From assembly GCA_913776795.1 (NCBI GenBank), contig CAJYRH010000405.1, positions 1 to 11,494 on the forward strand: a stretch of 11,494 nucleotides of DNA. Direction: 5' to 3'. Below the pieces are notes generated by a model. That model searched no databases. It was not told the DNA's origin and saw nothing but the letters and a program-made list of their open reading frames with translations. Position 1 is the first letter of the stretch; every line of letters begins with the position of its first letter. The position numbers and the translations under genes are program-made. This DNA comes from an uncultured Pseudorhodoferax sp. Its GTDB lineage: Bacteria; Pseudomonadota; Gammaproteobacteria; Burkholderiales; Burkholderiaceae. This document shows positions 8,057-11,494 of the stretch, one piece after another.

Positions 8057-9517
8057 ATGTCTAGCTTCGCCGGAAGACAACTGCGTGTGCAGGCCATGGC
8101 CTGGGCCATGGCATTGACTACATCATTTGCGCTTGTGCCACACACGCCGGTCCTGGCGCAACCAGTGCGCTCGCTGCCAGACTTCACGGACCTGGTGGAC
8201 CAGGTCGGACCTTCTGTGGTGAACATCCGCACGGTTGAACGCGCAGCCGCGCGCCCCGGTCCAGGCGGCACGGATGAAGAAATGCTGGAGTTTTTCCGCC
8301 GCTTCGGTATTCCGTTGCCCAACATTCCGCGTCAGGGTCCGCGCCCGCAGCAGCCTGATGGCGAGGCGCAACCGCGCGGTGTTGGTTCTGGCTTCATCCT
8401 GAGCTCCGACGGCCTGATCATGACCAACCACCATGTGGTCGATGGTGCCGATGAGGTGCTGGTCACGCTGACCGACAAGCGCGAATTCAAGGCCAAGCTG
8501 ATCGGCTCGGACAAGCGCACCGATGTGGCCGTCGTGAAGATCGATGCCACGGGCCTGCCTGCAGTCAAGTTGGGCGATGTGAACCGCTTGCGCGTGGGCG
8601 AGTGGGTCATGGCCATCGGCTCGCCGTTCGGACTGGAGAACTCGGTCACGGCTGGCATCGTGAGCGCCAAACAGCGCGATACGGGCGACTACCTCCCTTT
8701 CATCCAGACCGACGTGGCGATCAACCCCGGCAATTCTGGCGGCCCGCTGATCAACATGCGCGGCGAGGTTGTCGGCATCAACAGCCAAATCTACTCGCGG
8801 TCGGGCGGCTTCATGGGCATCTCGTTCGCAATCCCGATCGACGAGGCCACACGCGTGAGCGAGCAACTGCGCGCCACGGGTCGTGTCTCGCGCGGCAAGA
8901 TCGGCGTGCAGATCGAGCAGGTCACCAAGGACGTGGCCGAATCCATCGGCCTGGGCAAGCCACAGGGTGCGCTGGTGCGCAGCGTGGAGCCGGGCTCGCC
9001 GGCCGAAAAAGCCGGCATCGAAGCGGGCGACATCATCACGCGCTTCGACGGCAAAACCATTGAACGCTTCGGCGAGCTGCCGCGTCAGGTCGGCAACACC
9101 AAGCCCGGCAGCCGGAGCGCCATCACGGTTTTCCGCCGCGGTGCGACCAAGGAACTCAGCATACTCGTGGCCGAGATCGAGGCTGAGGCGCCGGTTGCCA
9201 AAGCACCGGCCAAGGAGGAGCGCTCGCGCGGTTCCGCCGCCGGCCAAGCGTTGGGTTTGGTGGTGAGCGAGTTGACGGACGCGCAGAAGAAGGAAATGCG
9301 CATCAAGGGTGGCGTAAAGGTCGATGCCGCCACGGATGGGGCAGCGCAGGCTGGGTTGCGAGAGGGCGACGTGATCGTGGCAATCGCCAACACCGAGGTC
9401 ACGGGCATGAAGGACTTCGAGGCCGTCATTGGAAAGGTCGACCGGACCAAGCCGGTGAACGTGCTGTTTCGGCGCGGTGAATGGGCTCAATACGCGTTGA
9501 TTCGCGCGCAACGCTGA
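8057..9517 (+). CDS. degP: Periplasmic serine protease, DegP/MucD type
   Basis: This 486-residue HtrA-family protease and chaperone degrades or holds misfolded envelope proteins. A signal peptide covers residues 1-34 (VLA before Gln35). The trypsin-like domain carries His126 (TNHHVVDG), Asp156 (TDVAVVKID) and Ser227 (NPGNSGGP), so it should be active. Two PDZ domains follow, roughly 280-375 (IGVQIEQVT...GSPAEKAGIEAGDII) and 395-486 (LGLVVSELT...AQAGLREGDVIVAI). The region between His and the signal peptide is rich in Pro, Gly and Arg (residues 84-108), like the flexible LA loop of DegP and MucD. The ATG at 8057 is preceded by AAAGAGGTGG and gives a proper signal peptide; a longer frame open from 7970 does not. 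It lies 55 bases after rseB with no rseC/mucC between, and in Pseudomonas mucD is the last gene of the same operon. Confidence 0.95.
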   Translation: MSSFAGRQLRVQAMAWAMALTTSFALVPHTPVLAQPVRSLPDFTDLVDQVGPSVVNIRTVERAAARPGPGGTDEEMLEFFRRFGIPLPNIPRQGPRPQQPDGEAQPRGVGSGFILSSDGLIMTNHHVVDGADEVLVTLTDKREFKAKLIGSDKRTDVAVVKIDATGLPAVKLGDVNRLRVGEWVMAIGSPFGLENSVTAGIVSAKQRDTGDYLPFIQTDVAINPGNSGGPLINMRGEVVGINSQIYSRSGGFMGISFAIPIDEATRVSEQLRATGRVSRGKIGVQIEQVTKDVAESIGLGKPQGALVRSVEPGSPAEKAGIEAGDIITRFDGKTIERFGELPRQVGNTKPGSRSAITVFRRGATKELSILVAEIEAEAPVAKAPAKEERSRGSAAGQALGLVVSELTDAQKKEMRIKGGVKVDAATDGAAQAGLREGDVIVAIANTEVTGMKDFEAVIGKVDRTKPVNVLFRRGEWAQYALIRAQR

Positions 9518-9756
9518 GCCATTCGGGTGCTGTAAAGGCCCCAACATCTGCTCAGGTTTGCAGGACATGGCCCGCCCATGGTGGTGCCGATGCGACTGTT
9601 ACCTGTTTTTTTTGACAGCATGGGTTGTAGGTGAAGAAGTTAGCGCCCGCCAGCTTTGGCCGCCCGTCAAGCACTTTGGATAGAATCGGCCTCAAGATCA
9701 GCGATTTCAAGGCATATCGAATGAGCGTGGAGCTCACGATGCGGGATGCCAACAGC

Positions 9757-9835
9757 CATGGATAACTTGATCCACAGGGCGCCCACAAGTTGTCCAGATA
9801 ACTGTTCCGTCATCATGTGGATAAGTTGTGGGTAG
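9757..9835. promoter_or_regulatory. Cluster of DnaA-box-like sequences
   Basis: TGTGGATAA at 9816-9824 is a perfect DnaA box (TTATCCACA) on the minus strand. Four weaker matches lie within 80 bases: TGATCCACA at 9768-9776 (8 of 9, plus strand), CATGGATAA at 9757-9765 (7 of 9, minus), TTGTCCAGA at 9790-9798 (7 of 9, plus) and TGTGGGTAG at 9827-9835 (7 of 9, minus). The boxes starting at 9816 and 9827, and those at 9757 and 9768, are 11 bases apart, about one helical turn. No dnaA, dnaN, rpmH or parA gene is in view, so this is not an obvious chromosomal origin. DnaA binding is an inference; weak boxes arise by chance. Confidence 0.4.
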
Positions 9836-9883
9836 ATTGCTTGTTGTGACCCTGCAACGACCCCGTGCCCGGCTTCCTGCAGC

Positions 9884-9911
9884 TTTGCAGCTCGGCCTTT
9901 TTGCCTACAAT
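9884..9911 (+). promoter_or_regulatory. Candidate sigma-70 promoter ahead of the pre-lepA terminator
   Basis: TACAAT at 9906-9911 matches the -10 consensus at five of six positions. TTTGCA at 9884-9889 matches the -35 consensus at four of six, with a 16-base spacer. A transcript would begin near 9918 and meet the terminator about 60 to 70 bases later. The match is moderate, and no activator site was recognised. Confidence 0.45.
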
Positions 9912-9917
9912 GAAGCT

Positions 9918-9987
9918 CCAACTATCGCAGTTGCCAAAGATTGTTGGTTCTGGGCGCGTCGTCGATCGACGCGCCCTTTTTCTTTTT
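9918..9987 (+). ncRNA. Candidate small RNA or terminated lepA leader (about 70 nt)
   Basis: The segment between the candidate promoter and the strong terminator can fold in two exclusive ways. A short hairpin pairs CAACT (9919-9923) with AGTTG (9929-9933). A longer one pairs CCAACTATC (9918-9926) with GATTGTTGG (9939-9947), eight of nine bases, with one T-T mismatch. The terminator stem follows five bases after the longer hairpin. I do not recognise an Rfam family. No start codon with a ribosome site lies inside, so a coding role is unlikely. The same transcript, if it reads through the terminator, would become the 5' leader of lepA. Ends are estimated from the promoter and the T tract; existence of the RNA is inferred. 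Confidence 0.4.
9952..9987 (+). terminator. Strong intrinsic terminator upstream of lepA
   Basis: A perfect 10-base-pair stem, GGGCGCGTCG (9952-9961) with CGACGCGCCC (9967-9976), closes a five-base TCGAT loop and is followed at once by TTTTTCTTTTT (9977-9987). The T tract lies only on the downstream side, so it acts on + strand transcripts. It is 434 bases past the degP stop, which is far for simple operon termination, and 39 bases before lepA. Confidence 0.9.
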
Positions 9988-10026
9988 GTGCGCCCTCTAA
10001 ATTCAATTACTTAAAGCTTCCCGTTG

Positions 10027-11494
10027 ATGCAGCACATCAGAAACTTTTCGATCATTGCGCACATTGACCACGGCAAATCAACGCTTGCCGACCGCCTGAT
10101 CCAACGGTGCGGCGGCCTTGCGGAGCGCGAGATGGAGGCGCAGGTGCTCGATTCGATGGACATCGAAAAAGAGCGTGGGATAACTATCAAGGCGCAGACT
10201 GCGGCGCTGCAATACACCGCGCGTGACGGCAAGGTCTACAACCTCAACCTGATCGATACGCCGGGCCACGTCGACTTCTCCTACGAAGTAAGTCGCTCAC
10301 TGTCGGCATGCGAGGGCGCACTGCTCGTCGTGGACGCATCGCAGGGTGTCGAAGCACAGACCGTGGCTAACTGCTACACGGCACTTGATCTCGGTGTGGA
10401 AGTGCTGCCGGTGCTCAACAAGATCGACCTGCCGAACGCCGATCTGGACAACGCGCGTGCCGAGATCGAAGACGTCATCGGCATCGACGCCGCCGATGCG
10501 ATTGCCTGCTCGGCGAAGACCGGCGTGGGCATCGACGAGATCCTCGAGACCGTGGTCGCCAATGTGCCCGCGCCCAAGGGCAATGCCGACGCGCCGCTGC
10601 GCGCGATGATCATCGACAGTTGGTTCGATCCGTACGTTGGCGTCGTCATGCTGGTGCGCGTGGTCGATGGCCGCCTGGCGAAGGGTGAGCGCTTCAAGAT
10701 GATGGCCACGGGTGCGGCCTACAACGCCGACAACCTCGGCGTCTTCACGCCGGCCAACGAGCCGCGTTCTGCGCTCGAGGCGGGCGAGGTGGGCTACATC
10801 ATCGCGGGCATCAAGGAACTGCAGGCCGCCAAGGTCGGCGACACCGTCACGCTGGAGAAGAAGCTGCCCAACAACCTGGGCCCGGCCGACGAGCCGCTGC
10901 CAGGTTTCAAGGAGATCCAGCCCCAGGTCTTCGCCGGCCTGTACCCGACCGAAGCCAGTGAGTACGACTCGCTGCGCGACGCGCTGGAGAAGCTCAAGCT
11001 CAACGATGCTTCGCTGCACTACGAGCCCGAGGTCAGCCAGGCACTGGGCTTCGGGTTCCGCTGCGGCTTCTTGGGCCTGCTGCACATGGAGATCGTGCAG
11101 GAGCGGCTCGAGCGCGAGTTCGACCAGGACCTGATCACGACCGCGCCCAGCGTGGTCTACCAGGTGATGAAGAACGATGGCGAAGTCATCATGGTCGAGA
11201 ACCCGTCCAAGATGCCCGACATCGGCAGGACGGCCGAGATCCGCGAGCCCATCGTCACCGTGCACCTGTACATGCCGCAGGAGTACGTGGGCCCGGTGAT
11301 GACGCTGGCCAACCAGAAGCGCGGCGTGCAGATCAACATGGCCTACCACGGCCGCCAGGTGATGCTCACCTACGAGATGCCGCTCGGCGAAATCGTGCTG
11401 GACTTCTTCGACAAGCTGAAGTCCGTGAGCCGCGGCTATGCCTCCATGGACTACGAATTCAAGGAGTACCGCGCCTCCGACGTCGTCAAGGTCG
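10027..11494 (+). CDS. lepA: Elongation factor 4 (LepA), 3' end beyond the window
   Basis: The first 489 residues of a translational GTPase that is usually about 600 long. LepA/EF4 binds the ribosome and is linked to back-translocation, initiation and 30S assembly in E. coli. GTPase motifs are all present: AHIDHGKST (11-19, G1), RGIT (50-53, G2), DTPGH (77-81, G3), NKID (131-134, G4) and SAK (162-164, G5). Later segments such as [24 protein letters not shown] and [13 protein letters not shown] are LepA signatures that separate it from EF-G; the LepA-specific C-terminal domain lies mostly outside. The ATG at 10027 aligns with the family N-terminus ([10 protein letters not shown]); a TTG directly before it is the only other start before an in-frame stop. 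No good ribosome site is visible, so translation may be modest or depend on the A/T-rich leader. The gene lies downstream of the strong terminator and may have its own promoter. Confidence 0.97.
   Translation, partial: MQHIRNFSIIAHIDHGKSTLADRLIQRCGGLAEREMEAQVLDSMDIEKERGITIKAQTAALQYTARDGKVYNLNLIDTPGHVDFSYEVSRSLSACEGALLVVDASQGVEAQTVANCYTALDLGVEVLPVLNKIDLPNADLDNARAEIEDVIGIDAADAIACSAKTGVGIDEILETVVANVPAPKGNADAPLRAMIIDSWFDPYVGVVMLVRVVDGRLAKGERFKMMATGAAYNADNLGVFTPANEPRSALEAGEVGYIIAGIKELQAAKVGDTVTLEKKLPNNLGPADEPLPGFKEIQPQVFAGLYPTEASEYDSLRDALEKLKLNDASLHYEPEVSQALGFGFRCGFLGLLHMEIVQERLEREFDQDLITTAPSVVYQVMKNDGEVIMVENPSKMPDIGRTAEIREPIVTVHLYMPQEYVGPVMTLANQKRGVQINMAYHGRQVMLTYEMPLGEIVLDFFDKLKSVSRGYASMDYEFKEYRASDVVKV

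Larger units (their letters stand above)
9518..10026. other. 509-base intergenic region between degP and lepA
   Basis: No convincing protein gene is present; the frames that stay open here are short, lack ribosome sites and encode nothing recognisable. Base composition is visibly richer in A and T than the flanking genes. From left to right it holds a small inverted repeat CATGG/CCATG (9566-9580), a run of eight T (9606-9613) that overlaps a TTGACA (9612-9617) with no matching -10 box, a TAGAAT (9681-9686) without a good -35 box, a group of DnaA-box-like sequences (9757-9835), a promoter-like pair (9884-9911), and a strong terminator (9952-9987). I see no clear terminator directly after the degP stop. 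The 39 bases left between the terminator and lepA are A/T-rich and carry no strong ribosome site. Confidence 0.7.

Noticed and set aside
8123..9568. 481-residue minus-strand open frame antisense to degP
   Set aside because: It is the antisense shadow of an intact protease with catalytic triad and PDZ domains; no motif or start signal supports it.
9606..9617. T8 run and perfect TTGACA as a terminator or promoter after degP
   Set aside because: Only a 43-base-apart CAGGT/ACCTG pairing precedes the T run, which is too weak for a terminator, and no -10 box lies 15-19 bases after TTGACA.
9667..9921. 84-residue minus-strand open frame in the degP-lepA gap
   Set aside because: No ribosome site, no recognisable motif, and it runs across the DnaA-box-like cluster and the candidate promoter. 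It could be a real small gene, but nothing in the sequence supports it.
10297..11349. 350-residue minus-strand open frame antisense to lepA
   Set aside because: The opposite strand encodes LepA with all GTPase motifs; the antisense protein is His/Val/Asp-rich low-complexity sequence.

Overview
The window is a GC-rich, tightly packed stretch of a bacterial chromosome. Gene order and protein sequences point to a betaproteobacterium of the order Burkholderiales. The LepA and FabH sequences look most like Comamonadaceae or close relatives; this rests on recalled family sequences, not on a search. Every confidently called gene lies on the + strand. I see no mobile element, tRNA, rRNA or CRISPR array, and most of the window is core housekeeping DNA.

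Positions 1-5159 hold the fatty acid and phospholipid initiation cluster: plsX (5' end cut off), fabH, fabD, fabG, acpP and fabF. Together they supply acyl carrier protein, load malonyl groups (FabD), start chains (FabH), elongate them (FabF), reduce the keto intermediate (FabG), and hand acyl chains to phospholipid synthesis (PlsX). The catalytic residues visible in each enzyme are intact. fabD and fabG overlap in ATGA. acpP has a 100-base leader with two small hairpins and a possible promoter.

Positions 5185-9517 hold an envelope-stress module: a small two-helix membrane protein resembling YgfX/CptA, then rpoE (algU), rseA (mucA), rseB (mucB) and a degP-type periplasmic protease (mucD). The YgfX-like gene overlaps rpoE in GTGA. 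The inferred logic is the standard one: RseA holds sigma-E at the inner membrane, RseB guards RseA in the periplasm, and the DegP-type protease handles misfolded envelope proteins. No rseC/mucC lies between rseB and degP. I could not see a clear sigma-E promoter ahead of rpoE, so part of its expression may come from the fab operon.

Positions 9518-10026 are the only long gap (509 bases). It contains a cluster of DnaA-box-like sequences (one perfect, at 9816-9824), a promoter-like element (9884-9911), and a very strong intrinsic terminator (9952-9987) only 39 bases before lepA. The promoter-to-terminator unit could be a roughly 70-base small RNA or a terminated leader of lepA. This gap is the most interesting non-coding part of the window. 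lepA (EF4) begins at 10027 and runs off the right edge.

I did not find a convincing undescribed multi-gene system. The items most worth following are the pre-lepA RNA or attenuator, the DnaA-box cluster, and the YgfX-like gene coupled to rpoE.
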